NCBI RefSeq assembly: GCF_048060115.1
Contig: NZ_JBHMIM010000021.1
Location: 1 to 64,000, forward strand
Origin: Micromonospora_E sp048060115
GTDB lineage: Bacteria; Actinomycetota; Actinomycetes; Mycobacteriales; Micromonosporaceae
Direction of reading: 5' to 3'
Length of the DNA: 64,000 nt
Of this stretch, positions 42,181-50,653 are shown piece after piece (position 1 is the stretch's first letter; the number at the start of each line of letters is the position of its first letter). The notes below the pieces were generated by a model. The model saw nothing but the letters and a program-made list of their open reading frames with translations. It was not told the DNA's origin and made no database searches. The translations under genes were made by a program, and so were the position numbers.

Positions 42181-42885
42181 ATGTCTGACCCCTCAACGCC
42201 GCAGTATCCGGGTGCGCCTGACGGGCAGCCGGTGCCGCCGGCTGGCGCCGCCCCGGGCCCGGCGTACCCCGGCCAGCCGGTTGCGCCGATGGCCGCACCG
42301 CCCAAGAAGTCCAAGGCCGGCAAGATCATCCTGATCGTGCTCGCCGCCGTGCTGCTGCTCTGCATCGGCGGGTCGGCCATCACCTACTTCGCGGTCAAGG
42401 ACACCGTCGGTGAAGTCCTCGAGGCGACCCAGACCCGCCTGGTCACCCCGGACACCATCGCCGGCCGCGACCTCAACGCCGACGCCGAGTTCCAGAGCCT
42501 CGCCGAGGAGATGGGCGCCGGGCTGGCGGCCGACGTGCCCGAGTCGACCAGCTCCATCGGTGCGTTCTACGGCGACGTCGAGCAGGAGAACCTGGTGATG
42601 ATCGCCGGTGTCTCCGGCGTGATGGCCGACCCGGAGCAGGAGCTGGCCGACGCCACCGAAGGCGACGCGATGGGCCTCGGGATGACCAACATCACCGACG
42701 TCGACGCCGGTCCGAAGGGCGGCACCGCGCGGTGCGGCGACGCCGACCTCGAAGGCGTCCCCGGTGGGGTCTGCGTCTGGTCGAGCCGCGGAGCCCTGGT
42801 GCTGTACGTGTTCTACTTCAGCACCGGTGCGGAAGCCGGCGCCGCGCTCGTCGAGATCCGGGACGCGGTCGAGCAGACCAGCTGA
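42181..42885 (+). CDS. Single-pass membrane protein with Pro-rich cytosolic start
   Basis: 234-aa protein of unknown function. The first 40 residues are Pro/Gly/Ala-rich and disordered, followed by a KKSKAGK stop and one membrane helix (IILIVLAAVLLLCIGGSAIT, about 49-68). The outer domain of about 160 residues contains two Cys (TARCGDADLEG and GVCVWSSRG) that may form a disulfide. ATG at 42181 with AAGGAG 10 bases upstream. The layout is common among actinomycete surface proteins. Transcribed alone, and ends at a strong hairpin shared with the convergent gene. Confidence 0.65.
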   Translation: MSDPSTPQYPGAPDGQPVPPAGAAPGPAYPGQPVAPMAAPPKKSKAGKIILIVLAAVLLLCIGGSAITYFAVKDTVGEVLEATQTRLVTPDTIAGRDLNADAEFQSLAEEMGAGLAADVPESTSSIGAFYGDVEQENLVMIAGVSGVMADPEQELADATEGDAMGLGMTNITDVDAGPKGGTARCGDADLEGVPGGVCVWSSRGALVLYVFYFSTGAEAGAALVEIRDAVEQTS

Positions 42886-42911
42886 GCCTGGAGCACCGAC
42901 TACTGCTGAAC

Positions 42912-42948
42912 ACGGCCTACTCGCCCGATCTGTGGGCGAGTAGGCCGT
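42912..42948. terminator. Bidirectional terminator overlapping a gene end
   Basis: ACGGCCTACTCGCCC (42912-42926) and GGGCGAGTAGGCCGT (42934-42948) are exact 15-bp complements with a 7-base loop, between convergent genes. Most of the hairpin lies inside the last codons of the minus-strand oxidoreductase, which ends at 42917. Confidence 0.7.
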
Positions 42949-44455
42949 ACCGTCGGATGGTCCGCAGCGGCTCGGTGGCGGCACCTTCCCGGCGCAGGAT
43001 GTGGTTCGCAGCGAGGATGCCGGTCACCGCGGCCCGTTCCATCAACGCGCTCGGCAGATCGGTGCCGATCCCGTCGCCGGCCAGGAACAGCCCGTCCGCG
43101 TCGGTCGTCACCCCGGGCCGGCTCGCTGCCGCCCCCGGTGCGAACGCCGGTGCCTGCGCCTGCACCCGCGCCTGCGTCCGTACCACCGGCAGGTCGGCCA
43201 CCTCCGGCCAGAGCGCCGCCAGCTCGGTGCGCATCCGCTCGGCGAGCACCTCGGCCGGCGTCTGCTCCGGGCAGGCGTACGCATGCAACTCCAGCACCGC
43301 GCCCCGACTGCGTTGCGCCCACCGGCGGGCCTGCTGCTCCAGCCGGTGGTAGAGGGTGACCGAGTCCAGGGTCGGCTGGCGCGACACCCCGCTGAACACC
43401 GGCCGGTCGGGCGCGACGTCCCCACCGAGCCAGAGCCGGGCGACCGCGTACGGCGGTCCGACGCCCAGCCCGTCGATCTGGTCGGCCAGGGTCGGCGCCG
43501 ACTCGGCCAACCGGGGCGAGTCGGTCAGCAAGGTCCGTAGCGCCGGCGGGTCGACGGCCAGCACCACGTACCGGGCGGTGTGCGCGGCACCGGAGGCGCA
43601 CCGTACCTGCCAGCCGTTGGCCCGCCGGGGCGTGATCGTCCGGGCCTCGTCGCCGGTGACCACCCGGCCGCCGTGCCGGCGCAGCTGCTCCAGCAGCGGC
43701 TGCCAGATGGCGGTGTCGTAGTCGAGATCCGGTGCGTCGAAACCGAGCCCCTCCGGGTTGCCCAGGAAGTAGAAGTGGAAGTTGGCCACCAGCTCGGCGG
43801 CCGACATGTCCCGCTCGTGGTTGAAGAACGAGTGGGAGAAGACCTCGAACAGCATCGCGCGGGCCCGGTCCGGCAGGCGCAGCGAGTCCAGCAGGTCGGC
43901 GGCGGTGCGCCGGTCGAGCTCCGCGTACGTCCGGTCAGGATGGTAGGCCAGCAGCTGCAGCGCGGCCTGCCGGTCCATCGTGCGCAGCTCGCGTAGCCGC
44001 AGGCTCGGGCTGCGCAGCAGCAGCGCGAGCAGGCTCAGCGGCGGGGTGGTCGGCAGCCGGCCGAACTCCTCCGTCGGCCATCGCGCCGACCACACCGGGT
44101 AGCCGTCGACCGGATGCAGCATCCGCAGCGCCGGGTCGGCCCGCCGCAGGATCGCCCGCCAGTTGTAGTACTGACGGAAGAAGGCGTGGAAACCGTGGTC
44201 GACGGGTTGGACGGTGCCGTCGTCGAGCGTTTCCGGCCAGCTGGCCAGCCGGCCACCGAGTTGGGCGGCGCGTTCGAGCACTGTCACCCGTACGCCGCGT
44301 TCGGCCAGGACGATCGCCGCGGACATGCCGGCGATGCCGCCTCCGACCACCAACGCGTCGGTGCCGGCGGCGACGTGGTCGGTGCCGGCCTGGTCGGCCG
44401 GCACCAGTTCGGACCGTACGCCGAGGAGCCGGCCGACCGCTCGGGACAGTCCCAA
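42917..44455 (-). CDS. FAD-dependent oxidoreductase, carotenoid desaturase/CrtU-like
   Basis: 512-aa flavoprotein. Dinucleotide-binding motif near residue 35 (DALVVGGGIAGMSAA, then VTVLERAAQLGGR), HGFHAFFRQYYNWRAILRR, and the C-terminal FAD loop LFLAGDGIGTDLPSALMERA. The HAFFRQYYN block is what I recall from CrtU-type beta-carotene desaturase/methyltransferases, so a carotenoid or related isoprenoid substrate is likely. No other carotenoid genes are nearby, so the reaction is uncertain. Start at 44455. The 3' end is encoded within a terminator hairpin. Confidence 0.75.
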   Translation of the reverse strand: MGLSRAVGRLLGVRSELVPADQAGTDHVAAGTDALVVGGGIAGMSAAIVLAERGVRVTVLERAAQLGGRLASWPETLDDGTVQPVDHGFHAFFRQYYNWRAILRRADPALRMLHPVDGYPVWSARWPTEEFGRLPTTPPLSLLALLLRSPSLRLRELRTMDRQAALQLLAYHPDRTYAELDRRTAADLLDSLRLPDRARAMLFEVFSHSFFNHERDMSAAELVANFHFYFLGNPEGLGFDAPDLDYDTAIWQPLLEQLRRHGGRVVTGDEARTITPRRANGWQVRCASGAAHTARYVVLAVDPPALRTLLTDSPRLAESAPTLADQIDGLGVGPPYAVARLWLGGDVAPDRPVFSGVSRQPTLDSVTLYHRLEQQARRWAQRSRGAVLELHAYACPEQTPAEVLAERMRTELAALWPEVADLPVVRTQARVQAQAPAFAPGAAASRPGVTTDADGLFLAGDGIGTDLPSALMERAAVTGILAANHILRREGAATEPLRTIRRYGLLAHRSGE

Positions 44456-44479
44456 CGTTTCTCCTTCCGCCGCGTGACC

Positions 44480-44517
44480 GGTCCAGTGTGCCGGTCGGCA
44501 CTGGTCCAGTGTGCCGG
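44480..44517. promoter_or_regulatory. 15-bp direct repeats in a divergent promoter
   Basis: GGTCCAGTGTGCCGG occurs exactly at 44480-44494 and 44503-44517, 23 bases apart start to start (about two helical turns). It lies between the oxidoreductase and the double-RCK gene. Probable regulator-binding sites. Confidence 0.45.
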
Positions 44518-44583
44518 GCAGTCGGGTGCCGCAGGCGGCTTTGGGACACCTCGCGCGTGCCGTCGATGGCTACCATCCGGGGC

Positions 44584-46323
44584 ATGGCTGCCGACCCTTG
44601 GCGTGATCGTGCCCGTCGAGTCGTCGGCGGACGGCTGCGGAGCAATGGTGACAACCGCCCGCACTACGTCGTCTGCGGGCAGGATCCACTGGCGTTCCGT
44701 GTGGTCAACGAGTTGGTCGCCGCGTCCGCAGCGGTCACGGTGATCGTGCCGACCCGGCTGCGGCCCGACGGACCCGACATGCGGTCGATCAAGGGGATTC
44801 GGCTGCTGCGGGCCGACCGGCTCACCGAACACACGTTCCGGTCGGCCGGGTTGGTTGGTGCGCGGGGTCTGGCGTTGCTGGCCCAGGACGACGTCGGCAA
44901 CATCAACTCGGCGCTCTGCGCGCAGGAGGTGGAGCCGAACCTGCGGGTGGTGATGCGGATGTTCAACACCCGGTTGGGCAGCCGGGTGAAGCGGTTGTTC
45001 GTCGACTGCGAGGTGCTCTCCGACGCGTCGATGGCGGCCCCGGCCTTCGTCGCGGCGGCGCTCGGGGTGGTGTCACCGACCCATTTCCGCCACGGCGGCC
45101 GCACCCTGCACGTGGCCGCCCGGGACGAGGTGCGGGCCGAGCACGTCATCTGCGGGTTGGCGGACCTACGCGACGCCCACGGTCCCCGGGTGCTGCCGGC
45201 CGACTCCGCCAGCGCCGATCTGGTGTTGGCAGAGGCGGCTGGGGCACAGGCCGGGCCGGTCCGGGCGGCGCGGCGCATCTCCCGGGCCCGCCAGCGCGCC
45301 CGGGTGTGGCGGGAACCGGCGCGGGCGCTGCGCTCCTTCGCGACCCGCAAGATCGGCATCGCGACGATCGGCGTACTTGCCGTGGTGGTGCTATTCGGGA
45401 TGCTGCTGTCCCGCGCGGAGGGGGTCAGCGTCGCCGAGGCGGTCTATCTGACCGTGGTGATGACGCTCAGCGGCGCCGATCCGGACCTGGGCAAGTCGGC
45501 GCCCGTGCAGATCATGCAGGTGGTGCTGAGTCTGGCCGGGCTGGCGTTGATCCCGTTGCTGACCGCTGCGGTGGTGGACGCGGTGGTGAACGCCCGGCTG
45601 GCGTATACCGACCAACGGACCCGGGCGGAACGCGGCGGTCATGTGGTCGTGGTCGGGTTGGGCAACGTCGGTACCCGGGTGATGTGGCAGCTGCACGACC
45701 TGGGTGTCGAGGTGGTCGGGGTGGACAAGGATCCGCAGGCGCGCGGCGCGTCGATCGCCCGGGACCTGGGCATCTCCTTGATCATCGGTGACGGCTCGCA
45801 GGAGGAGATCCTGCGCAGTGCCTCGGTGGCGACCTGCCGGGCGTTGGTGATCGTCTCCACCGACGACGTGACGAACCTGCAGGCCGCTCTCTACGCCCGG
45901 GAGCTCAACAGCGAGGTGCACGTCGTGCTGCGGTTGTTCGACGGCGAGTTCGCCGGCCGGATCCAGCGGACCTTCAACATCGGCATCTCACGCAGTGTCT
46001 CCTACCTCGCGGCGCCGGCGTTCGCCGCCGCGCTGATGGACCGGGAGGTGATCGCGACGATCCCGGTCGGCCGGCACGTCCTGCTGGTCGCCGAGGTGAT
46101 CGTCGCCGCCGGATCGGCCCTGGACGGTCGGACGCTCGCCGCCGCCGGGACAAATCCGGGCGTACGGGTCATCGCGTTCGCCCACTTCGGCGAGCCGGGG
46201 CCGATCTGGCTGCCGAATTCGGGTTTCCGGCTGCACGCCCGGGACCGGATCACGGTGGTGGCCCGGCGGTCCGGGCTGAGTTGGCTGCTCAAGCAGGCGG
46301 CCGACCCGGAGCAGGCGGCGTGA
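44584..46323 (+). CDS. Double-RCK (TrkA-N) ion-channel-like membrane protein
   Basis: 579-aa protein. An N-terminal RCK-like domain (HYVVCGQDPLAFRVVNEL, with a degenerate nucleotide loop) precedes a two-helix membrane unit (IGIATIGVLAVVVLFGMLL and VVLSLAGLALIPLLTAAVV). A C-terminal RCK domain follows with an intact GxGxxG loop (HVVVVGLGNVGTRVMWQL) and a TrkA-C part. The re-entrant loop reads TVVMTLSGADPD where potassium channels have TxGYG, so the selectivity filter is not canonical. ATG at 44584 chosen over upstream in-frame codons. It may conduct another ion or be a sensor. Confidence 0.75.
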   Translation: MAADPWRDRARRVVGGRLRSNGDNRPHYVVCGQDPLAFRVVNELVAASAAVTVIVPTRLRPDGPDMRSIKGIRLLRADRLTEHTFRSAGLVGARGLALLAQDDVGNINSALCAQEVEPNLRVVMRMFNTRLGSRVKRLFVDCEVLSDASMAAPAFVAAALGVVSPTHFRHGGRTLHVAARDEVRAEHVICGLADLRDAHGPRVLPADSASADLVLAEAAGAQAGPVRAARRISRARQRARVWREPARALRSFATRKIGIATIGVLAVVVLFGMLLSRAEGVSVAEAVYLTVVMTLSGADPDLGKSAPVQIMQVVLSLAGLALIPLLTAAVVDAVVNARLAYTDQRTRAERGGHVVVVGLGNVGTRVMWQLHDLGVEVVGVDKDPQARGASIARDLGISLIIGDGSQEEILRSASVATCRALVIVSTDDVTNLQAALYARELNSEVHVVLRLFDGEFAGRIQRTFNIGISRSVSYLAAPAFAAALMDREVIATIPVGRHVLLVAEVIVAAGSALDGRTLAAAGTNPGVRVIAFAHFGEPGPIWLPNSGFRLHARDRITVVARRSGLSWLLKQAADPEQAA

Positions 46324-46332
46324 CCTCGGCGG

Positions 46333-47553
46333 TCAGGCGGCCGGCACCTCGGCGCCGAGTACGGCCTGCTCGTCGGGGTAGTGCACCAGCACGTCGGCGA
46401 GGAACGACTGGACCGCCGGGGCCAGTCCGACGTCGCGCCCGGCCTGCTCGGACAGCCGCCACCGGTGCTCGATGACCTGGGCGAACAGCTCCGACGGCTC
46501 GACCTTGCGGCGCAGGTGGGCCGGCACCGCCCGGACCACCGGCTCGAACACCTCGGTCAGCCAGCGGTGCGCGGCCTGCTGTTCGTCGGTGAGATCGCTC
46601 TCCGCCCGGTACGCGTCGAGGTCGTTGAGCAGCCGGCGGGCCTGGTTCTCCTCGGCGTCCAGCCCGGTCAGCCGCAGCAACCGCCGGCTGTGGTAGCCGG
46701 CGTCGACGACCTTCGGCCGGACCAGGTATGAGCCGCGGTCGACGAGCGACATGGCGACCTCGGCGACGTCGAAGCCGAGCTCGTTGAGTCGGCGGATCCG
46801 CCGTTCGATGTCGTGCCGCGACTCGCGCTCGACGTGCTGCTCGTAGGTGATCTCGTGCCAGAGGCGTTCGTAGCGGGCGACGACCTCGTCGGCGACCGTC
46901 TCCGGGTCGATCGACTCGTGCAGCAGGCCGGCGGCCTGCAGGTCGAGCGCCTCGCCGAAGATGTTGACCCGGGCGATCTCCAGGTCCTCGCCGCGCTGGC
47001 CGTTGGACAGCGCGGGGCGCAGCGCCCCGGTCTCGGCGTCGACCAGGTAGGCGGCGAACGCGCCAGCGTCCCGGCGGAACAGGGTGTTCGACAGGGAGCA
47101 GTCGCCCCAGAAGAAGCCGGTCAGGTGCATCCGGACGATCAGCGCGGCGAGCGCGTCGAGCAGCCTGGCCAGGGTCTCCGGGCGGAGCTGGTTGGAGAAC
47201 AGCGCCCGGTACGGCAGGGAGAACTGCAGGTGCCGGGTGATCAGCACCGGGTCGAGTGGTTCACCGTCGGCGTCGGTGCGGTCGGCGACGATGGCGACCG
47301 CCTCCACCGATGGGAAGTCGATCCGTTCCAGGGCGCGGAGCAGGTCGTATTCGCGTTCGGCGACCCGCTCGCCGGTCTCCTTGACCGCGTAGACGGTGCC
47401 GGCGAGTCTCACGAACCGGACGATGTGCCGGGAGATGCCCTGCGGCAGCGCCACCAGGTGATCGGCAGGCCACTGCTCCAGCGGTGTCGACCAGGGCAGG
47501 TCGAGCAACGCCGGATCCACAAGGGCCGAGGTGATCCGCACGGGGTCAAGCAT
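46333..47553 (-). CDS. DUF4032 protein with kinase-like fold
   Basis: 406-aa protein. The N-terminal half has a protein-kinase/LPS-kinase-like layout: HIVRFVRLAGTVYAVKETGE (lysine strand), ITRHLQFSLPYRALFS, and a catalytic-loop-like FFWGDCSLSNTLFRRDAG followed by AYLVDAETG. The C-terminal half matches the DUF4032 domain (RRIRRLNELGFDVAEVAMSL). Such proteins are widespread in actinobacteria; the substrate is unknown. Start at 47553. Convergent with the double-RCK gene and divergent from the PAP2 gene. Confidence 0.85.
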   Translation of the reverse strand: MLDPVRITSALVDPALLDLPWSTPLEQWPADHLVALPQGISRHIVRFVRLAGTVYAVKETGERVAEREYDLLRALERIDFPSVEAVAIVADRTDADGEPLDPVLITRHLQFSLPYRALFSNQLRPETLARLLDALAALIVRMHLTGFFWGDCSLSNTLFRRDAGAFAAYLVDAETGALRPALSNGQRGEDLEIARVNIFGEALDLQAAGLLHESIDPETVADEVVARYERLWHEITYEQHVERESRHDIERRIRRLNELGFDVAEVAMSLVDRGSYLVRPKVVDAGYHSRRLLRLTGLDAEENQARRLLNDLDAYRAESDLTDEQQAAHRWLTEVFEPVVRAVPAHLRRKVEPSELFAQVIEHRWRLSEQAGRDVGLAPAVQSFLADVLVHYPDEQAVLGAEVPAA

Positions 47554-47717
47554 GACGGGTACGCCGCCCGCATGCCGCCTACCGTGGCTTGGCTAACACT
47601 GTCGCTTCATCGTGATTTGCAACTTATAGGGTGGTACTGCCGTCATCCTGTCGTCGCCGCGACACAACATATTCACGCCTGGTCTCAGCCAGCCTGGTCT
47701 TGGGTAGCCTGGCCGAC

Positions 47718-48515
47718 GTGCCCGAGTCGACCACCGCCCCGCCACCGCACGCCGCAGCCGGCACCGGCACACCTCGCCGACCTGGCCCGACGCCGGCCGG
47801 CTGGTGGTTCGACGTACTGCTGCTCGCCGCTCTGGCCGGGCTGACCGCTGCGTTGGCCGCCGGTGTGTTCCTCGACACCGACCTGGCGGTGCGGGACTGG
47901 GTCGACGCACACCGGCCGACGGCGGCGTACTGGGTCGCCCGGGTCTTGAACTACCTCGGCCAGGGCGGCCAGGTGCTGATTCCGGTCGCCGGCGTGCTGG
48001 CGATCTGGCTGGCCCGGCGGGTCCGCTCGGTGCGTCCGGTGTTGCCGGTGCTCGTGGCGGTGGTGGTGACCTACCTCAGCGTCGGCGCGATGAAGGTGCT
48101 GCTGCCAAGGGCCTACCCGCACAATTTCGACGACCCGTTCCCGGAGCGGCTGTTCACCGAGGCGACCCCGGCCATGGCGTACCCGTCCGGGCACGTCGTC
48201 AACACGATCGTCTGGTACGCGGTGATCGCCCTGCTGATCACCGCGCTGCGGCGGGCGTACGGGCGGCCGGTCCCGGCCCGGCGGCCGTTCCCCGGCTACC
48301 TGGCGCTGCGGTACCTGCCGGTGGTGGTCCTCTTCTGCAGCACGGTCTACCTCGGCTATCACTGGCTGACCGACTCGGTCGCCGGCCTGCTGCTCGGCTG
48401 GCTGCTGCTGCGTCTGCTGCAGCGGGTGCCGTGGGACACCGTACCGCTGCCGTCGCGGTTGCCCGCCGGCCTGGACCGCCCCGCAGGCCTGGACCGCCCC
48501 GCCGGCCTGGACTGA
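47718..48515 (+). CDS. PAP2-family membrane phosphatase
   Basis: 265-aa integral membrane protein with about six helices. Phosphatase motifs: KVLLPRAYP, YPSGHVVNTIVW and STVYLGYHWLTDSVAG (His and Asp in the third motif). Members dephosphorylate lipid phosphates such as phosphatidate or undecaprenyl pyrophosphate on the outer face. GTG at 47718, without an obvious ribosome-binding site. The tail carries three RPAGLD-type repeats made by an 18-bp minisatellite, probably disordered. Confidence 0.85.
   Translation: MPESTTAPPPHAAAGTGTPRRPGPTPAGWWFDVLLLAALAGLTAALAAGVFLDTDLAVRDWVDAHRPTAAYWVARVLNYLGQGGQVLIPVAGVLAIWLARRVRSVRPVLPVLVAVVVTYLSVGAMKVLLPRAYPHNFDDPFPERLFTEATPAMAYPSGHVVNTIVWYAVIALLITALRRAYGRPVPARRPFPGYLALRYLPVVVLFCSTVYLGYHWLTDSVAGLLLGWLLLRLLQRVPWDTVPLPSRLPAGLDRPAGLDRPAGLD
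48466..48512 (+). repeat. 18-bp repeat at the 3' end of the PAP2 gene
   Basis: Nearly three copies of an 18-bp unit (GGCCTGGACCGCCCCGCC type) give PAGLDR repeated at the very C-terminus. One copy has a single-base difference. Confidence 0.75.
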
Positions 48516-48542
48516 CTCAGCAGGTCGTCGGCGCTGGCGGGC

Positions 48543-49670
48543 CTACACCCAGGCGCCGGCCCGCAGCACCCGGCGGACCCGCAGGTCGTCGTCGAGCTCG
48601 ACCAGGTCTGCCCGCAGACCGGGGGCGAGCGCGCCGACCGTGCCGGCCAGCCCGATCGCCGCCGCCGGCGTGGTGGCCGCCATCGCGGCGGCGGCGACGA
48701 TGTCGATACCGGCGGCGACGGCCCGGCGCAGCGCCGCGTCCATGGTGAGCGTGCTGCCGGCGATCGAGGAGTCCCGGGCCAGCCGGGCCACCGAGTCGGC
48801 GACCACCACCGGCTGGCCGCCGAGCTCGTACCCGCCGTCGGGCATGCCGGCGGCGGCCATCGCGTCGGTGATCAGCGCGGCCCGGTGCGGGCCGGTGACC
48901 GACGCGGCGAACGCGAGGGTGCCGTCATGCAGGTGCACCCCGTCGGCGACCAGTTCGCAGACCACCCGGGCATTGCCGAGCAGGGCGAACACCGGGCCTG
49001 GCTCGCGGTGGTGCGGTGGCCGCATGCCGTTGAAGACGTGCGTACCGACGCTCGCGCCGGCGTCGATCGCCGCCCGGGTCTGGTCGTAGCTGGCGTCGGT
49101 GTGGCCGATCGCGGCCACCACCCCGGCGTCGACCAGGCGCGCGATGGCGGCGAGCGCTCCGGTGCGCTCCGGTGCGAGGGTCACCATCCGGATACTGCCG
49201 GCACCCAGGTCGAGCAGCGCGGCCAACTCGGCCGGATCCGGGTCGCGCAGGTACGCAGGATTCTGCGCCCCGCACCGCACAGTGGACAGATACGGTCCTT
49301 CGAAGTGCAGGCCGGCGAGGGTGCCGTCACCGACCAGCGGGGCGTACGCGGTGACGGCGTGGCGCATCAGCTCCACCGGTGAGCTGACCAGGCTGGCCAG
49401 CAGGGTGGTGGTGCCGTGCGCCAGGTGGAAGGCGGCCGCCCGGCGGGTCGCGTCGGCGTCACCGGTGGTGACGGTGTGGCCGCCGCCGCCATGGTGGTGG
49501 ATGTCGACGAAGCCCGGCACGATCCAGCCGGTCGCGGCTGCGGTGCCCGCCTCGGTATCCGTATCCGTGTCCCGGACAGCTTCGACGGCGGTGATCGTGT
49601 CGCGGTCGATGGTCAGCCGGCCGTGCTCCAGCACCCCGTCCGGCGTGACCAGCCGGCCGTGGATCAGCAC
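48543..49670 (-). CDS. nagA: N-acetylglucosamine-6-phosphate deacetylase
   Basis: 375-aa amidohydrolase. Metal-site VDIHHHGGGGH, HFEGPYLS (catalytic Glu), VAAIGHTDASYDQT, GTHVFNGMRP and the catalytic Asp in ALITDAMAAAG. It removes acetate from GlcNAc-6-P (or GalNAc-6-P) in the cytosol, giving the amino sugar phosphate for the SIS enzyme encoded upstream. GTG at 49670, overlapping the ROK-gene stop by 7 bases. Last gene of the three-gene amino-sugar operon. Confidence 0.92.
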   Translation of the reverse strand: MLIHGRLVTPDGVLEHGRLTIDRDTITAVEAVRDTDTDTEAGTAAATGWIVPGFVDIHHHGGGGHTVTTGDADATRRAAAFHLAHGTTTLLASLVSSPVELMRHAVTAYAPLVGDGTLAGLHFEGPYLSTVRCGAQNPAYLRDPDPAELAALLDLGAGSIRMVTLAPERTGALAAIARLVDAGVVAAIGHTDASYDQTRAAIDAGASVGTHVFNGMRPPHHREPGPVFALLGNARVVCELVADGVHLHDGTLAFAASVTGPHRAALITDAMAAAGMPDGGYELGGQPVVVADSVARLARDSSIAGSTLTMDAALRRAVAAGIDIVAAAAMAATTPAAAIGLAGTVGALAPGLRADLVELDDDLRVRRVLRAGAWV

Positions 49671-50653
49671 CGGGTGCCCCTCTCGACCAGATCCGAGGCG
49701 AGCAGCGCGGCACCGACGCAGCCGGCCTCGTCGCCGAGCGCAGCCGCCACCAGCCGGGGCAGCCGGTGGAAGGTGACCCGTTGCCGCAGCGTCTCGTCCA
49801 GCGGGCCGAGCAGTTGGTCGCCGGCCTCGGCCAGGCCACCGCCGAGCACCACCACCGCCGGGTCGAACATCGCCTGCCCGATCAGCAGACCGTCGGCGAG
49901 CGCGTCGACCGTCTCGCGCCACACCTGGGCGGCGAGCGGATCGCCCGCCGCCGCCAGCCGGGCCACTTCGGCGGCACCGTCCGGGGTCCGGCCGGACTGT
50001 TCGGCGTACCGACGGGCCACGGCGGCAGCCGAGGCGACGGCTTCCAGGCAGCCGGACTGTCGGCAGCCGCACCGGGCTCCGCCGGGCCGTACCACCACGT
50101 GTCCGAGTTCACCGGCGGCGCCGTGCGCACCGGCGAAGCTGGCACCGTCGACGACGGCCGCGGCGGCGATGCCGGTGCCGATCGCGACGAACAGCACATG
50201 CCGGCTGCCCTGTCCGGCGCCGACCCGGGCCTCGGCCACCCCACCGGCGCGTACGTCGTGGCCGAGCGCCGTCGGCAGGCCGGTCCGCGCGGCCACCAGA
50301 TCCCGCAGCGGTACGTCGCGCAGGCCGAGGTTGGCCGACCAGACCGCCACTCCGGCTGTCTCGTCGACCACGCCGGGTACGGCGATGCCGACGGCGACGG
50401 GGGTGAGCCCGTCGGCCCGTGCGGTGTCGGCGAGCCGGCCGGCGAGGTCGCAGATCGTGTCGATGACGGCGGCCGGCCCCCGGGCAGCCCCGGTGATCTG
50501 CCGTCGCGGGTGCCGTACCGCCCGGTCGCCCCGCCCGACCAGCGCAGCCTTGATGCTGGTGCCGCCGACGTCCAATGCGACGACGACCTCGTCCGGCGGT
50601 GCGGCGTGCCGCCCGTCCGGCCGGGCGGTGGACGCTGGCCCCGCTGGGGTCAC
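49664..50653 (-). CDS. ROK-family sugar kinase
   Basis: 329-aa ROK protein without a helix-turn-helix, so a kinase rather than a repressor. ATP site VVALDVGGTSIKAALVG, catalytic Asp region LGHDVRAGGVAEARVG, AIGTGIAAAAVVDG, GELGHVVVRPGG and the zinc motif CGCRQSGCLEAVAS. It probably phosphorylates N-acetylglucosamine or a related hexosamine. GTG overlaps the SIS-gene stop (GTGA), so translation is coupled. A much longer open frame upstream is out-of-phase noise. Confidence 0.88.
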   Translation of the reverse strand: MTPAGPASTARPDGRHAAPPDEVVVALDVGGTSIKAALVGRGDRAVRHPRRQITGAARGPAAVIDTICDLAGRLADTARADGLTPVAVGIAVPGVVDETAGVAVWSANLGLRDVPLRDLVAARTGLPTALGHDVRAGGVAEARVGAGQGSRHVLFVAIGTGIAAAAVVDGASFAGAHGAAGELGHVVVRPGGARCGCRQSGCLEAVASAAAVARRYAEQSGRTPDGAAEVARLAAAGDPLAAQVWRETVDALADGLLIGQAMFDPAVVVLGGGLAEAGDQLLGPLDETLRQRVTFHRLPRLVAAALGDEAGCVGAALLASDLVERGTRC

